The notes under the pieces: model-generated
Databases searched by the model: none
What the model was told of the DNA's origin: nothing
What the model saw: only the letters and a program-made list of their open reading frames with translations
Translations under genes and position numbers: made by a program
Shown here: positions 1-11,000 of the stretch, one piece after another
Numbering within the stretch: position 1 is the first letter of the stretch
Layout of the letters: the number at the start of each line of letters is the position of its first letter
Origin: an uncultured Nitrospira sp.
GTDB lineage: Bacteria; Nitrospirota; Nitrospiria; Nitrospirales; Nitrospiraceae
Direction of reading: 5' to 3'
Length of the DNA stretch: 53,118 nucleotides
Assembly (NCBI GenBank): GCA_902500805.1
Contig: CABVSA010000016.1
Span: 1 to 53,118 of the forward strand

Positions 1-410
1 TCGAGATGTTCCGCAAGGTGTTGGATGAGGGGCAGGCGGGGGACAACATTGGCGTCCTCCTCAGGGGCACGAAGAAGGAAGATGTAGAGCGGGGGATGGT
101 GTTGTGCAAGGCGAAGACCATCACGCCGCATACGAAGTTTAAGGCGGAGATCTATGTGTTGACGAAGGAAGAGGGTGGGCGGCATACGCCGTTCTTTAAC
201 GGGTATCGGCCGCAGTTTTACTTCCGGACGACGGATGTGACGGGGGTGGTGCAGTTGAATCCGGGGGTGGAGATGGTGATGCCGGGGGACAATGTGAGTG
301 TGTCGGCGGAGTTGATCAGTCCGATCGCGATGGATCAGGGGTTGCGGTTTGCCGTGCGGGAAGGCGGCAAGACGGTCGGTTCGGGCGTGGTCACGGAAAT
401 CTTGGCCTGA
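1..410 (+). CDS. tuf: Elongation factor Tu, first copy (3' part only)
   Basis: EF-Tu delivers aminoacyl-tRNA to the ribosome as a GTP complex. The window opens inside the gene, so only residues equivalent to 267-401 of the complete copy at 15461-16666 are present (late domain II and domain III). The start, the G domain and the promoter lie upstream of the window. Over the 410 bases that can be compared, the DNA matches the second copy base for base, and similarity stops just after the TGA stop. It is followed by rpmG, tRNA-Trp, secE and nusG, the usual tuf-secE-nusG order. Confidence 0.98.
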   Translation, partial: EMFRKVLDEGQAGDNIGVLLRGTKKEDVERGMVLCKAKTITPHTKFKAEIYVLTKEEGGRHTPFFNGYRPQFYFRTTDVTGVVQLNPGVEMVMPGDNVSVSAELISPIAMDQGLRFAVREGGKTVGSGVVTEILA

Positions 411-417
411 AGTTGGG

Positions 418-435
418 AGCTGTCAGCTGACAGCT
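418..435. repeat. Perfect 18-bp palindrome between tuf and rpmG
   Basis: AGCTGTCAGCTGACAGCT equals its own reverse complement. It sits 7 bp after the tuf stop and just before the rpmG ribosome binding site. It has no T-run and no loop, so it is not an ordinary intrinsic terminator. Less regular CAGC/GTCAGC-type wording also occurs in the nusG-rplK gap (1681-1750), so it may be a degenerate intergenic repeat. Function unknown. Confidence 0.6.
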
Positions 436-448
436 AAGGAGAGTTGAG

Positions 449-598
449 ATGCGCGAGATTATCGACATGGCTTGTACGCTCTGCAAGCAGCGGAATTACT
501 CGACCATGAAGAATAAGAAGAACGATCCGGATCGGTTGGAACGGAACAAGTTCTGCAAGTTTTGCCGGAAGCACGTGCCTCATAAAGAGGTGAAGTAA
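449..598 (+). CDS. rpmG: 50S ribosomal protein L33
   Basis: A 49-residue protein of the large subunit. It begins [20 protein letters not shown] and carries two Cys pairs (CTLC and CKFC), so it is the zinc-binding C+ form of L33. The N-terminal region and the lysine-rich middle match the family at full length. Start ATG 449 follows AAGGAGAG at 436-443 with good spacing. It lies between tuf and tRNA-Trp in the classical tuf-rpmG-trnW-secE-nusG order. Confidence 0.95.
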   Translation: MREIIDMACTLCKQRNYSTMKNKKNDPDRLERNKFCKFCRKHVPHKEVK

Positions 599-676
599 GG
601 CGAGGTGTGAAGGGTGGATCGTGTTGGGGTGGGGAGCCTCACCGATTGGCTGATGCCTCACGCCGTACGTTCTAGT

Positions 677-751
677 AGGGGCATGGTGTCAATGGCAGCA
701 CATCGGTCTCCAAAACCGAGAGTCTAGGTTCAAATCCTAGTGCCCCTGCCA
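677..751 (+). tRNA. trnW: tRNA-Trp (anticodon CCA)
   Basis: A complete cloverleaf can be folded by eye. The acceptor stem is AGGGGCA (677-683) with TGCCCCT (741-747). The D stem is 686-689 with 698-701. The anticodon stem is 703-707 with 715-719, around the loop CTCCAAA, whose anticodon CCA is at 710-712. The T arm GTTCAAAT is intact. The discriminator is G748, typical of tRNA-Trp, and a genomically encoded CCA end follows at 749-751. It lies between rpmG and secE, a common location. Confidence 0.97.
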
Positions 752-895
752 AGCTGAAAGTGCTTCTGATGTCGACCTTGCGGGTGATGTTGCAACCATG
801 AGGCGCTTGCGACAGAGCTTCATGGGTTGGATAAGATGGTTTGCGGGGCTGCGGAGATTTTGGTGTTTGTGGGGCTGTAAAGCGCGGAGTATCTG

Positions 896-1090
896 ATGTT
901 CAAGCGTATGACAGAGTCAATTCGGTTGTTTGTGACGGACGTACGGACCGAGATGAAAAAGGTCTCGTTTCCGAGTCGTGCAGAAACTATCGGCTCAACA
1001 ACAGTCGTTATTGTGTTCTGTATCCTGATGTCGGTCTACCTGTCCGTCATTGACTCATTCCTCTCCTGGTTGGTTGGGAAGCTCATTTGA
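896..1090 (+). CDS. secE: Preprotein translocase subunit SecE
   Basis: A 64-residue inner-membrane protein that clamps SecY in the Sec translocon. It has the short single-membrane-segment form: a basic amphipathic N-terminal part containing the conserved E-x-K-K-V-S-F-P-S motif (residues about 19-27), then one hydrophobic segment at about 35-51. Start ATG 896 has GGAG at 886-889; a second in-frame ATG at 908 is possible. nusG follows, the standard pair. Gap 752-895 between tRNA-Trp and this gene shows no other gene. Confidence 0.95.
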   Translation: MFKRMTESIRLFVTDVRTEMKKVSFPSRAETIGSTTVVIVFCILMSVYLSVIDSFLSWLVGKLI

Positions 1091-1142
1091 ATCAGCCAAG
1101 AAGAGGGACTGCAGTATTTCATCGAAGGCCTGAGGGTGGTGC

Positions 1143-1679
1143 ATGACAAAGAACTGGTACGTCATACATACGTACGCGGGGTTTGAGGGGCGTGTGAAGA
1201 CCAGCCTCATGGAGCGTGCGAGTCAAATGGGGCTTGTGGAGAAGGTTGGACAGGTGCTTGTTCCAACGGAAGACGTGATTGAAATCAAGGATGGGAAGCG
1301 GCGGACCTCTCGCCGGAAGTTCTTCCCGGGATATGTTCTGGTGGAATTGGAGTCTCCGCTCGCGGACGAGACGCTCCAGATGATTAAAGAGACTCCCAAA
1401 GTGACGGGGTTTGTCGGTGGAGGGGTGGTGCCGACACCGCTCACCAATGAGGAAGTCGAGTCCTTGCTCAAGCAAGTTGATGCGGGTCAAGCGGAACCGC
1501 GTGAGCAGGTCAAATTCATCAAGAGTGATAATGTCCGCATTATTGATGGTCCGTTTCTGGGGTTCAATGGAGTGGTGGAGGAAGTTGATCAGGATCATAG
1601 CCGATTGAAGGTCATGGTCAGCATCTTCGGTCGGTCGACCCCGGTTGAATTGGGATTTCTGCAGGTTGAACGGATTTAA
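1143..1679 (+). CDS. nusG: Transcription termination/antitermination factor NusG
   Basis: A 178-residue elongation factor that contacts the RNA polymerase clamp and links transcription to Rho or the ribosome. The NGN domain starts at NWYVIHTYAGFE (residues 4-15) and includes the conserved FFPGYVLVE stretch near residue 60. The C-terminal KOW motif is visible in the VRIIDGPFLGFNGVVEEVD region (about 129-147). Its length is typical for the core form without inserted domains. It sits between secE and rplK, its almost universal position. Confidence 0.98.
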   Translation: MTKNWYVIHTYAGFEGRVKTSLMERASQMGLVEKVGQVLVPTEDVIEIKDGKRRTSRRKFFPGYVLVELESPLADETLQMIKETPKVTGFVGGGVVPTPLTNEEVESLLKQVDAGQAEPREQVKFIKSDNVRIIDGPFLGFNGVVEEVDQDHSRLKVMVSIFGRSTPVELGFLQVERI

Positions 1680-1761
1680 TGCAGCGGTCAGCGGTTAGCC
1701 GTCGGCTCTCAGCTTAGACTGAAGGCCGAAAGCTCAAGACTGAAAGCTCGGGAGAGGAGAC

Positions 1762-2187
1762 ATGGCAAAAGAAGTTTCAGCGCAGATTAAATTGCAAATC
1801 CCGGCCGGTAAGGCCAATCCGGCGCCTCCGGTGGGTCCGTCGCTGGGCCAGCATGGCGTCAATATCATGGAGTTTTGTAAGCAGTTCAATGCCAAGACTC
1901 AGAAGGAGGGGGACAGCATCATCCCCGTTGTCATCACGGTCTATAAGGATCGTACATTCAGCTTCATCATGAAGACGCCTCCGGCTTCGGATTTGCTGAA
2001 GAAGGCCGCCGGAGTCATTAAGGGCTCTGGTGTCCCGCAGAAAGATAAAGTGGGAAAAATTACCAGGCAGCAGCTGAACGAGATCGCGCGCAAGAAAATG
2101 GGTGATCTGAACGCGGCCGATGTGGAGGGGGCAGCCAGAATTATCGAAGGGACTGCGCGCAGCATGGGTGTTGTGATTCAGGGTTAA
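1762..2187 (+). CDS. rplK: 50S ribosomal protein L11
   Basis: A 141-residue protein of the GTPase-associated centre that binds 23S rRNA together with the L10-L12 stalk. The N-terminal domain carries the conserved proline-rich [20 protein letters not shown] segment (about 17-36). The C-terminal RNA-binding domain ends in GTARSMG. Start ATG 1762 follows GAGAGGAG at 1751-1758. It pairs with rplA in the usual L11 operon, 27 bp upstream of it. Confidence 0.98.
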   Translation: MAKEVSAQIKLQIPAGKANPAPPVGPSLGQHGVNIMEFCKQFNAKTQKEGDSIIPVVITVYKDRTFSFIMKTPPASDLLKKAAGVIKGSGVPQKDKVGKITRQQLNEIARKKMGDLNAADVEGAARIIEGTARSMGVVIQG

Positions 2188-2214
2188 TTTTCGAGACCGA
2201 AGGAGCGGCAGGCT

Positions 2215-2907
2215 ATGGGAAAGAAGATGAATGCGGCGCTCAAGAATGTTGAGCCGCGTGTCTACGGATTGCGCGAAGCGGTTGAGACCGTGAAGCGCTC
2301 GGCGTTTGCGAAGTTCGATGAGTCGGTCGACCTGGCGCTTCGGCTCGGGATCGATCCCAAGCGCTCGGATCAGCTTGTTCGGGGAACGGCGGCGCTTCCT
2401 CATGGGACGGGGAAAAAGGTTCGGGTGCTGGTCTTTGCCAAGGGCGAAAAGGAGCAGGAGGCGAGGCAGGCGGGAGCCGACTATGTGGGTTCCGACGAGT
2501 TGATGGAAAAAATCAAGGGCGGGTGGATGGACTTTGATTGTGCCATTTCTACCCCTGACCTCATGGCGTCCGTCGGAAAGCTCGGGAAAGTGCTCGGACC
2601 TCGGGGGCTGATGCCGAATCCTAAAACGGGAACCGTGACATTCGAGGTCGGGAAGGCTGTTGCCGATATCCGGAAGGGACGAGTTGAATTCAAGGTTGAA
2701 AAGGCTGGTATTGTGCATGTGCTGGTCGGAAAAGTGTCCTTTGATCCGGCGAAGCTCTACGAGAATGCGTCGGCCATTCTTGAATCTGTCATTAAGGCCA
2801 AGCCTGCTTCCTGCAAGGGGCGCTACCTCAAGAGCGCCACGATTACGAGCACGATGGGACCGGGAGTGAAGTTGGATGCCATCGCACTGATGAAGCAGTG
2901 GAGTTAG
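2215..2907 (+). CDS. rplA: 50S ribosomal protein L1
   Basis: A 230-residue protein of the L1 stalk, which helps release deacylated tRNA from the E site; in many bacteria L1 also represses its own rplK-rplA mRNA. The family signature is present around residues 120-145 ([20 protein letters not shown]). Length matches the family. ATG 2215 follows AAGGAGCGG at 2200-2208. The 93-bp gap to rplJ could hold an L10-binding leader, but I could not fold one with confidence. Confidence 0.98.
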   Translation: MGKKMNAALKNVEPRVYGLREAVETVKRSAFAKFDESVDLALRLGIDPKRSDQLVRGTAALPHGTGKKVRVLVFAKGEKEQEARQAGADYVGSDELMEKIKGGWMDFDCAISTPDLMASVGKLGKVLGPRGLMPNPKTGTVTFEVGKAVADIRKGRVEFKVEKAGIVHVLVGKVSFDPAKLYENASAILESVIKAKPASCKGRYLKSATITSTMGPGVKLDAIALMKQWS

Positions 2908-3000
2908 ATGAAGGACGTCGGTCATCAGTGGTCGGTCGGGAAGACCCGGTAGGTCCTGATTGATCAGCGGTGGATGGCGAATCCTCGAAGAAGGAGAGCG

Positions 3001-3936
3001 ATGAAGAAGGAAGAAAAGGTTACGACAGTGGCGGCACTGGCCGAAAAGTTTGGTCGCGCCAGGTTGGCTATCTTGACGGAATGCGTGGGTCTTCCTGTCA
3101 ATGACGTCACAGAGTTGCGCAAGCAACTCCGAGGGGTCAAGGCCGAATACCGAATTGTGAAGAATACGCTCGCGGCTCGTGCTGCCGAGGGCACGGCGTT
3201 GATGGGGCTCAAGGAGCATCTCAAGGGACCGACCGGTGTTGTCATTGGGTATGATGATCCTGTGTTGCCGACCAAGGTGTTGAAGGATTTTATCGGAGCG
3301 GAGAAGCGCGAAGAGAAAATTAAAATGACGGCCGGTATGCTGGAAGGCAAGCTTCTTCAGCCGGCTGATCTCGTCGCCGTTGCAAAACTGCCTAAGAAGG
3401 AAGTGCTCATCGCGATGTTGCTCTCGGCCATGCAAGGGCCGATTCGTGGGGTTGTGTATACATTAAGTGCGGTGCTGTCAAAATTTGTCAGAGTCATTGC
3501 AGCCATTCAGGATAAACGGAAAGGAGAAGGGGAAATGCCAGCTACAGAAGGAAAATTGTCACAAGAGGAATTGATCAAGGCGATCGAGGGTATGAGCGTT
3601 CTCGATCTGGCTGAGCTTGTCAAGGGATTGGAAACGAGATTTGGTGTTACGGCTGCCGCACCGGTTGCGATGGTGGCGGCACCGGCTGCAGGGGGTGGGG
3701 CGGCTGCACCGGCTGAAGAGAAGACGGCATTCGATGTTATTCTTGCATCCGCACCGGCAGACAAAAAGATCCAGGTCATTAAGGTGGTTCGTGAGCTTAC
3801 CAATCTCGGATTGAAGGAAGCCAAGGATCTGGTTGAAGGCGCTCCGAAACCGGTCAAGACCGGAGTGACCAAGGACGAGGCGGATACGATGAAGAAAAAG
3901 CTCGAAGAAAGCGGTGCAAAGGTCGAAGTCAAGTAG
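3001..3936 (+). CDS. rplJ: 50S ribosomal protein L10, in frame and continuous with L7/L12
   Basis: L10 anchors L7/L12 dimers to form the ribosomal stalk. Residues 1-178 are a complete L10, from [17 protein letters not shown] to an ordinary C-terminal helix ending [13 protein letters not shown]. There is no stop codon after it: the frame runs directly into the ATG of L7/L12 at 3535 and ends at 3936, giving a possible 311-residue fusion. I chose ATG 3001 because AAGGAG (2991-2996) precedes it; an in-frame upstream ATG at 2974 lacks such a site. Either a true fusion or translational read-through is possible, or the lost stop is a sequence error. L10 identity is certain; the product end is not. 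Confidence 0.9.
   Translation: MKKEEKVTTVAALAEKFGRARLAILTECVGLPVNDVTELRKQLRGVKAEYRIVKNTLAARAAEGTALMGLKEHLKGPTGVVIGYDDPVLPTKVLKDFIGAEKREEKIKMTAGMLEGKLLQPADLVAVAKLPKKEVLIAMLLSAMQGPIRGVVYTLSAVLSKFVRVIAAIQDKRKGEGEMPATEGKLSQEELIKAIEGMSVLDLAELVKGLETRFGVTAAAPVAMVAAPAAGGGAAAPAEEKTAFDVILASAPADKKIQVIKVVRELTNLGLKEAKDLVEGAPKPVKTGVTKDEADTMKKKLEESGAKVEVK
3535..3936 (+). CDS. rplL: 50S ribosomal protein L7/L12 (nested in the same frame as rplJ)
   Basis: A 133-residue multicopy stalk protein that recruits translational GTPases. The N-terminal dimerisation part ([20 protein letters not shown]) is followed by an Ala/Pro/Gly hinge at about 43-62, then the C-terminal domain with EKTAFDVIL and the conserved [20 protein letters not shown] helix-loop. 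ATG 3535 has its own strong ribosome binding site, AAGGAG at 3521-3526 with 8-nt spacing, so separate initiation is likely. That would fit the need for 4-6 copies per L10. No stop separates it from rplJ. Confidence 0.95.
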   Translation: MPATEGKLSQEELIKAIEGMSVLDLAELVKGLETRFGVTAAAPVAMVAAPAAGGGAAAPAEEKTAFDVILASAPADKKIQVIKVVRELTNLGLKEAKDLVEGAPKPVKTGVTKDEADTMKKKLEESGAKVEVK

Positions 3937-4059
3937 GAATATCATTCGTCATAGTCGCCGGTCATTGTGCATGGACGGCAGGTTGATCGTCGGTGGGTTA
4001 CTCGTGCATGTCATGACCGGTGGCTGCTGTTCACCGCCAACCAGTGTGGAGGAGTAGGA

Positions 4060-7000
4060 ATGTCCGAAACGACTCTGCAGGAGTTCGTCGAGCGGAAAGA
4101 TTTTTCACGCATTCGAACCAATATCGATATTCCAGATCTGATCGAAATTCAGAAGCGCTCCTACGAGGAGTTTCTGCAATTTGAGGTCGAGCCGGATCGC
4201 CGGAAAGATTATGGATTGCAGGCGGCGTTGGCCAGCGTGTTTCCGATTCCCGACTATAACAACACGGCTGTACTCGAATTTTCAAGTTATACATTGGGTA
4301 CGCCCAAGTACGATGAGCGGGAGTGTCTTGAGCAAGGGATGACGTTTGCCGTTCCGCTGAAATTGCGTGTCCGCTTGGTAGTGTTCGATAAAGAGGATAA
4401 AGGGCCCCGCAAAAAGGTGCTCGATGTGCGGGAGCAGGAGGTCTATGTCGGTGAATTACCGCTGATGACCGAACGAGGAACCTTTATCGTCAATGGAACC
4501 GAACGAGTCGTCGTCAGTCAGCTCCACCGATCGCCTGGCGCCTCCTTCACTCATGATAAGGGGCGCACGCATGCGAGCGGGAAAGTCTTGTACTCAGCGC
4601 GCATTATCCCCTATCGAGGCTCCTGGCTCGATTTTGAGTTTGATGCCAGGGATATTCTCTATGTACGGATCGATCGTCGGCGGAAAATGCCCACCACGAT
4701 CTTGTTGAAGGCGTTCGGATTTTCGAGTGACGACTTGCTCAAAATGTACTACCCGGTAGAGGAAGTTCGGGTATCAAACGGCAAGATGTTTCGCAAGTTA
4801 GATCCGGAGATTCATCATGGACTGCGGTGTTCGGCTGAAGTAACTGACAAGAATAGCAAGGAACCGCTGGTGCGCGAGGGGGCTCGACTGACAAAGGGGA
4901 TGATCGCCAAGCTCAAGGCGTCCGGAGTGAAGGAGATCCCCATGCTTCCCGGCGAGTTGGTGGGCCGCGCTGTTCTTACCGAGGTGGTCGACTCAAAGAA
5001 GAACAAGCTGGCGGAGAAGAATCAGCGGTTGACGGCCGAGATCGTCGAGCAAATCGTTGAGAGCGATGTCGAGGAGTTTAAGGTGATCTATCTCGATATG
5101 GCCACAGCCACGCCGGTGATTCTCGATACCTTAGAGATGGAGAAAATCGGGTCGAAAGAGGAGGCGATGGTCGAGATTTACCGCCGCCTGCGACCGGGTG
5201 AGACTCCGTCGGTCGATACTGCGCGGGCCTTGTTCGATAATCTTTTTCTGAACTCCAAGAGATACGATCTATCGCCGGTAGGACGTCTCAAGCTCAATAA
5301 GAAACTTGGATTGGATTTGCCGCTCGAACAGCGAACTCTCACCGCCCAGGATATCGTTGAAGTCATTCGGTATCTCGTGAATCTGAAGATCGGGAAGGGA
5401 GAAATCGACGACATTGATCACTTGGGTAATCGGCGAGTACGATCCGTCGGTGAATTGCTCGAGAATCAGTTTCGGCTGGGCCTCGTTCGGATGGAGCGCA
5501 GTATCAAGGAGCGGATGAATCTCCTTGATATGGAAACGGTTCTCCCGCACGACCTGATCAACGCCAAGCCGGTGGTTGCGGCGGTGAAGGAATTCTTCAG
5601 CAGCAGCCAATTGTCCCAATTCATGGATCAAACGAACCCTCTGGCGGAAATTACGCATAAACGTCGCCTATCCGCGCTTGGTCCCGGTGGGTTGACCAGA
5701 GAGCGCGCTGGCTTCGAGGTGAGAGACGTCCATCCGTCCCACTATAGCCGTATCTGTCCGATTGAAACACCGGAAGGTCCAAATATCGGGTTGATTACAT
5801 CGCTGGCCACGTATGCACGGATTAACCAATTTGGATTCATCGAAGCGCCCTACCGGAAGGTTGTCAAAGGGCGTGTGACGGATGAAATTGAGTTTCTCTC
5901 GGCGATCGAGGGCGACAAATACATCATCGCTCAGGCGAACTCGAAGCTGGACGGGACCGGTAAATTGATGTCGGAAACAGTGTCATGCCGTCATGGCGGA
6001 GACTTTGTCTTGGCCACCCCGGATAAAATCGATTATATGGACGTATCGCCGAAGCAGGTCGTGAGTGTCGCGACGGCGCTTGTGCCATTTTTAGAGCATG
6101 ACGATGCCAATCGTGCGCTGATGGGATCCAACATGCAGCGGCAGGCTGTTCCGTTGGTCACGTCCGAATCTCCGCTGGTCGGGACGGGGATGGAGGCTGT
6201 GGTTGCTAGAGACTCCGGATATGTGATTCAAGCTCGGCGTCCCGGTGTCGTCGAGAGTGTCGATGCGACCCGCATTGTGGTGCGGGCTGAATCAAAGGAC
6301 GGCAAGAAGGGGAAAGATTCGGGGTTGGATGTTTACGATCTTATTAAGTTTCAGCGATCAAATCAAAATACCTGCATCACGCAAACCCCAGTGGTTCGAA
6401 TCGGCCAGCCGGTGAAGCAGGGGCAAGTGTTGGGAGACGGGCCGGCGATTGATCATGGAGAGTTGGCATTGGGGAAGAACGTGCTGGTCGCGTTCATGCC
6501 CTGGGGCGGATATAACTTTGAAGACGCTATTTTGCTCAGTGAAAAGTTGGTGCGCGAGGATGCCTTCACATCCATCCATATTGAAGAATTCGAGGTAGAA
6601 GCTCGTGACACCAAGTTGGGCAAGGAAGATGTGACGCGAGATATTCCCAACGTTGGCGAAGAGGCGCTGAGAAATTTGGATGAGAGCGGCATCATCCGCA
6701 TCGGTGCCGAGGTCAAGCCGGGCGATATTCTTGTCGGCAAGGTGACGCCAAAAGGCGAGACTCAATTGACCCCGGAAGAGAAATTGCTCAGGGCAATCTT
6801 TGGCGAGAAGGCTGGCGATGTGAAGGATACGTCGCTCACGGTGCCTCCTGGGGTTGAAGGCATTGTCGTTGACGTGAAAATCTTTTCGCGCAAAGGGCTT
6901 GATAAGGATGAGCGCTCGAAGAGCATTGAAACCGATGACCAAATGAAATTGCAGCGCGATCACCATGAAGAGCTGCGGATCATCGACGAAGAGAAGACGA

Positions 7001-8016
7001 AGAAGATTCGGAAGCTCTTGCTCGGCAAGGTGGTGGGTCGCGATCTGATGGATCCTGAAAGCGGCGATGTCATCCTGAAGAAGAAGGGGAAATTGACCGC
7101 AGAAATTCTCAAGCGATTGCCCGACGACACGGTGCGGCATATTATCCTGAGCGATCCAGACGAGCAAAAGGAGCTGGAGGATGTCGAGAGGCGGGCGAAG
7201 GAGCAGATCGAAATCTTGCAAACGCTGTATGACGAAAAGGTCGGCCGCCTAAAACGTGGCGACGAGTTGCCTCCAGGCGTCATCAAGCTCGTCAAGGTCT
7301 ACATTGCGATGAAGCGCAAGATTCAAGTCGGCGATAAGATGGCCGGTCGTCACGGCAACAAGGGCGTCGTATCTCGAGTGTTGCCGGAAGAGGATATGCC
7401 CTACCTTCCGGATGGGACTCCTGTTGAAATTGTTTTGAATCCGCTTGGTGTGCCCTCTCGTATGAATGTCGGGCAGATCTTGGAAACCCACCTCGGATGG
7501 GCTGCGAAGGCATTAGGGGTGAAGGTGGCGAGCCCGGTATTTGACGGCGCCTCGGAGAAGGAAATTAAGGAATTGCTCAAAAAAGCGAAGCTGCCAACAA
7601 GTGGCCAAGCTCATCTCGTTGATGGAAAAACCGGAGAGCCGTTCGGGAGCCCGGTTACCGTCGGGTATATGTATGTGCTCAAGCTACACCACTTGGTGGA
7701 CGACAAGATTCACGCCAGGTCCATCGGGCCGTATTCGCTTGTGACGCAGCAGCCGTTGGGCGGGAAGGCCCAATTTGGAGGCCAGCGATTAGGGGAAATG
7801 GAAGTGTGGGCTCTGCAAGCGTACGGCGCGGCGTCGACATTGCAGGAATTCCTCACGGTCAAGTCGGACGACGTTCCTGGACGGTCTCGGATGTATGAAG
7901 CGATCGTCAAGGGTGAGCCTTTCCTTGAGCCGGGGCTGCCCGAGTCGTTCAATGTGTTGGTCAAGGAGTTACAGAGCTTGGGACTTGATGTCGAATTAGT
8001 GAAGACGCAAGACTAA
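4060..8016 (+). CDS. rpoB: DNA-directed RNA polymerase subunit beta
   Basis: A 1318-residue polymerase subunit that forms one side of the active-site cleft. ATG 4060 is chosen because GGAGGAG (4048-4054) lies just upstream; the frame is open to 3967 but without a site. The rifampicin-binding region (about 5591-5690) has [20 protein letters not shown], with the key Asp, His and Ser positions unchanged from sensitive enzymes. Later motifs include GRHGNKGVV and the C-terminal [19 protein letters not shown]. It is followed by rpoC with a 46-bp gap. Confidence 0.99.
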   Translation: MSETTLQEFVERKDFSRIRTNIDIPDLIEIQKRSYEEFLQFEVEPDRRKDYGLQAALASVFPIPDYNNTAVLEFSSYTLGTPKYDERECLEQGMTFAVPLKLRVRLVVFDKEDKGPRKKVLDVREQEVYVGELPLMTERGTFIVNGTERVVVSQLHRSPGASFTHDKGRTHASGKVLYSARIIPYRGSWLDFEFDARDILYVRIDRRRKMPTTILLKAFGFSSDDLLKMYYPVEEVRVSNGKMFRKLDPEIHHGLRCSAEVTDKNSKEPLVREGARLTKGMIAKLKASGVKEIPMLPGELVGRAVLTEVVDSKKNKLAEKNQRLTAEIVEQIVESDVEEFKVIYLDMATATPVILDTLEMEKIGSKEEAMVEIYRRLRPGETPSVDTARALFDNLFLNSKRYDLSPVGRLKLNKKLGLDLPLEQRTLTAQDIVEVIRYLVNLKIGKGEIDDIDHLGNRRVRSVGELLENQFRLGLVRMERSIKERMNLLDMETVLPHDLINAKPVVAAVKEFFSSSQLSQFMDQTNPLAEITHKRRLSALGPGGLTRERAGFEVRDVHPSHYSRICPIETPEGPNIGLITSLATYARINQFGFIEAPYRKVVKGRVTDEIEFLSAIEGDKYIIAQANSKLDGTGKLMSETVSCRHGGDFVLATPDKIDYMDVSPKQVVSVATALVPFLEHDDANRALMGSNMQRQAVPLVTSESPLVGTGMEAVVARDSGYVIQARRPGVVESVDATRIVVRAESKDGKKGKDSGLDVYDLIKFQRSNQNTCITQTPVVRIGQPVKQGQVLGDGPAIDHGELALGKNVLVAFMPWGGYNFEDAILLSEKLVREDAFTSIHIEEFEVEARDTKLGKEDVTRDIPNVGEEALRNLDESGIIRIGAEVKPGDILVGKVTPKGETQLTPEEKLLRAIFGEKAGDVKDTSLTVPPGVEGIVVDVKIFSRKGLDKDERSKSIETDDQMKLQRDHHEELRIIDEEKTKKIRKLLLGKVVGRDLMDPESGDVILKKKGKLTAEILKRLPDDTVRHIILSDPDEQKELEDVERRAKEQIEILQTLYDEKVGRLKRGDELPPGVIKLVKVYIAMKRKIQVGDKMAGRHGNKGVVSRVLPEEDMPYLPDGTPVEIVLNPLGVPSRMNVGQILETHLGWAAKALGVKVASPVFDGASEKEIKELLKKAKLPTSGQAHLVDGKTGEPFGSPVTVGYMYVLKLHHLVDDKIHARSIGPYSLVTQQPLGGKAQFGGQRLGEMEVWALQAYGAASTLQEFLTVKSDDVPGRSRMYEAIVKGEPFLEPGLPESFNVLVKELQSLGLDVELVKTQD

Positions 8017-8062
8017 CCGCTTGTGTGTCGGCGAGTGGCCGGCATCGGAGGAGGTCATTACC

Positions 8063-11000
8063 TTGGAAGGCGTATATACATTATTTGAAAAGCAGCGGGA
8101 TTCTGTCTCGTTTGATTCGATGCGTATTCGCATCGCGTCGCCTGAGAAAATCAGATCCTGGTCCTACGGTGAGGTCAAAAAGCCGGAGACGATCAATTAT
8201 CGGTCATTCAAGCCGGAAAAAGACGGGCTCTTCTGCGCCAAGATTTTTGGCCCGACGAAGGATTGGGAATGTAACTGCGGAAAATATAAGCGGATGAAAC
8301 ATCGCGGAATCGTCTGCGATAAGTGCGGTGTTGAAGTCATTCAGTCGAAGGTCCGTCGCGAGCGGATGGGGCATATCGAATTGGCTGCGCCCGTCGCACA
8401 TATTTGGTTTCTGAAGGGTGTGCCGAGTCGGATCGGAACGCTGCTCGATATGAGTCTCAAGCAGTTGGAGAAGATTCTCTATTTTGAAAGCTACGTGTGT
8501 GTGGACCCGGGGTCAACCGATCTATCAGAAAAAGAGTTGGTTCCTGAGGATAAGTTGCGAACGCTTATTTCGGAGTATGGATCGAGCGGGTTCAAGGTCG
8601 GGATTGGGGCCGAGGCGATCCGTGACTTGCTGAGGAAGATTGATATCAATGCCTTGTGGGACGAACTACAGGTCAAAGCCAAAGCGTCCACTTCTGCGGC
8701 GATGAAAAAGAAGTACGCGAAGCGGCTTAAGGTGCTTGAAGCATTTAGGAAGTCTGGCAATAAACCAGAGTGGATGATCATGGATGTCATCCCGGTTCTT
8801 CCTCCTGAACTGCGTCCCTTGGTTCCGTTGGATGGCGGGCGATTTGCCACGTCCGACCTGAACGATCTCTATCGGCGTGTGATTAATCGCAACAATCGGT
8901 TGAAGCGCCTCATGGAGCTGAAGGCGCCGGGTGTCATTATCCGGAATGAAATGCGAATGTTGCAGGAAGCGGTCGATGCCCTCTTTGACAATGGGCGGCG
9001 AGGGCGCGCCATTCGTGGACCAAACAAGCGGCCACTGAAGTCGTTAAGCGATATGCTTAAGGGAAAGCAGGGGCGGTTCCGACAGAATCTGCTCGGGAAA
9101 CGTGTTGATTATTCAGGTCGTACGGTCATCGTCGTCGGGCCTGAGTTGCGCCTGCATCAATGCGGATTGCCCAAGAAGATGGCGTTGGAATTGTTCAAGC
9201 CGTTTATCTTTCATAAACTGGAGGCGCGTGGAGCGGCGACAACGATTAAAAGTGCGAAGCGCTTGGTAGAGAAGGAGCGTCCGGAAGTCTGGGATGTGCT
9301 TGATGAGGTCATCCGGGAACATCCAGTATTGCTGAATCGGGCGCCAACACTTCATCGATTGGGCATTCAAGCTTTTGATCCGGTGTTGGTGGAAGGGAAG
9401 GCGATTCGTTTGCACCCGCTCGTCTGCGCGGCATTCAACGCAGACTTCGATGGAGATCAGATGGCGGTGCATGTGCCGTTGTCCGTGGAGGCACAGGTCG
9501 AAGCGCGTGTGCTGATGATGTCCATTAACAATATTCTCTCCCCGGCTAACGGAAAACCAATCGCCGTGCCATCGCAGGACATGGTGTTGGGATGTTACTG
9601 GCTGACAAAGGAACGACTCGGAGTCAAGGGTGAGGGGAAAGTCTTTGGGTCGGCTGAAGAGGTTCGAATCGCATTTGATGCCCGTGAAGTGGAAGAACAT
9701 GCTCGAATCAAGGTGCGCTTGGCCGGCTCACTGGTGCAGACGACCGTCGGGCGGGTGCTGCTGTCGGAAATTCTCCCGTCAGGGCTTCCATTCGCCAATG
9801 CGAATAAGCTCATGACGAAGAAGGAGATGAGTAAGCTCATTGATGCGGTCTACCGTCAAACCGGCCATCGCGACACCGTCGAATTTCTGGATAAGATCAA
9901 GGATATCGGCTTTACCTACGCGACAAAAGCCGGATTGTCGATCTGTATCGATAACATGCATATTCCCAGTAAGAAAGAAGACTTCATTGGGAAGGCGCAG
10001 CGAGAGGTGAATGAGATCGAGAAGCAGTATTCTGAGGGCTTGATCACGAACGGAGAGCGATACAATAAGGTCATCGATATCTGGGCTCATGTCACGGAGC
10101 AGGTTTCAAACGAGATGATGAAAGAGCTTGGGGCTGGGGGCGATCCTGGCAAGGTCGAATCGTTTAACCCCATCTTTATGATGGCTGATTCCGGTGCGCG
10201 TGGCAGCTCACAGCAAATCCGTCAGCTGGGTGGGATGCGCGGCCTGATGGCAAAACCATCGGGTGAGATTATTGAGACACCGATTACGGCTAATTTCCGT
10301 GAGGGGCTGACGGTGTTGCAGTATTTCATCTCGACCCACGGTGCCCGTAAGGGTCTTGCGGATACAGCGCTGAAGACCGCCAATTCAGGGTACTTGACTC
10401 GTCGCCTTGTCGACATTGCTCAGGACGTTATTATTCATGAGCTTGACTGTGGGACGCGTGACGGCATTACCGTCAGTGCACTCGTGGAAGGTGGAGAGGT
10501 TATTCAGCCATTAGAGGAACGAATTCTTGGCCGTTTGGCGGCAGAGGACATTCGTGATCCAGTGACAGGGGAAATCATTGTTTCCTGGAACGAAGAGATT
10601 ACTGAGGAGCTGACCAAGTCGGTCGTTGAAGCCGGAGTGGACCGTGTCAAGATTCGATCGGTCCTGACCTGTCAAGCGCCGCGCGGCGTATGTCGAGCCT
10701 GTTATGGGCGTGACTTAGCGCGGGGGCGTCTGGTCGAGAAAGGTGAGCCGGTCGGTGTCATCGCGGCACAGTCAATCGGAGAGCCAGGAACACAGCTCAC
10801 CATGCGGACGTTCCATATCGGTGGTACAGCCAGTAAGGTGGTGGAGCAGACGGTGCTCGAGGCCAAGCATGCAGGGCGGATCAGGTTCATGAGTTTTGAT
10901 GCGAAGAAGAACGCCGACATTCACAACGCCGGGATTGCTGTTCGCAATAAAGATGGTGAATGGGTGGTCATGAATCGCAATACGAAAATTGCGATCGTCG

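Noticed and set aside
2908..3000. Possible L10-binding leader before rplJ
   Set aside because: Such leaders are known in other bacteria, but I could not fold a matching structure here by eye.
1777..3435. A 552-codon open frame on the minus strand across rplK, rplA and rplJ
   Set aside because: It lies entirely antisense to three clear ribosomal protein genes, its translation is Arg/His/Leu-rich with no recognisable family, and it follows from the codon bias of the real genes.
6358..7221. A 287-codon minus-strand open frame inside rpoB
   Set aside because: Antisense shadow of a conserved rpoB region; no ribosome binding site or family motif.
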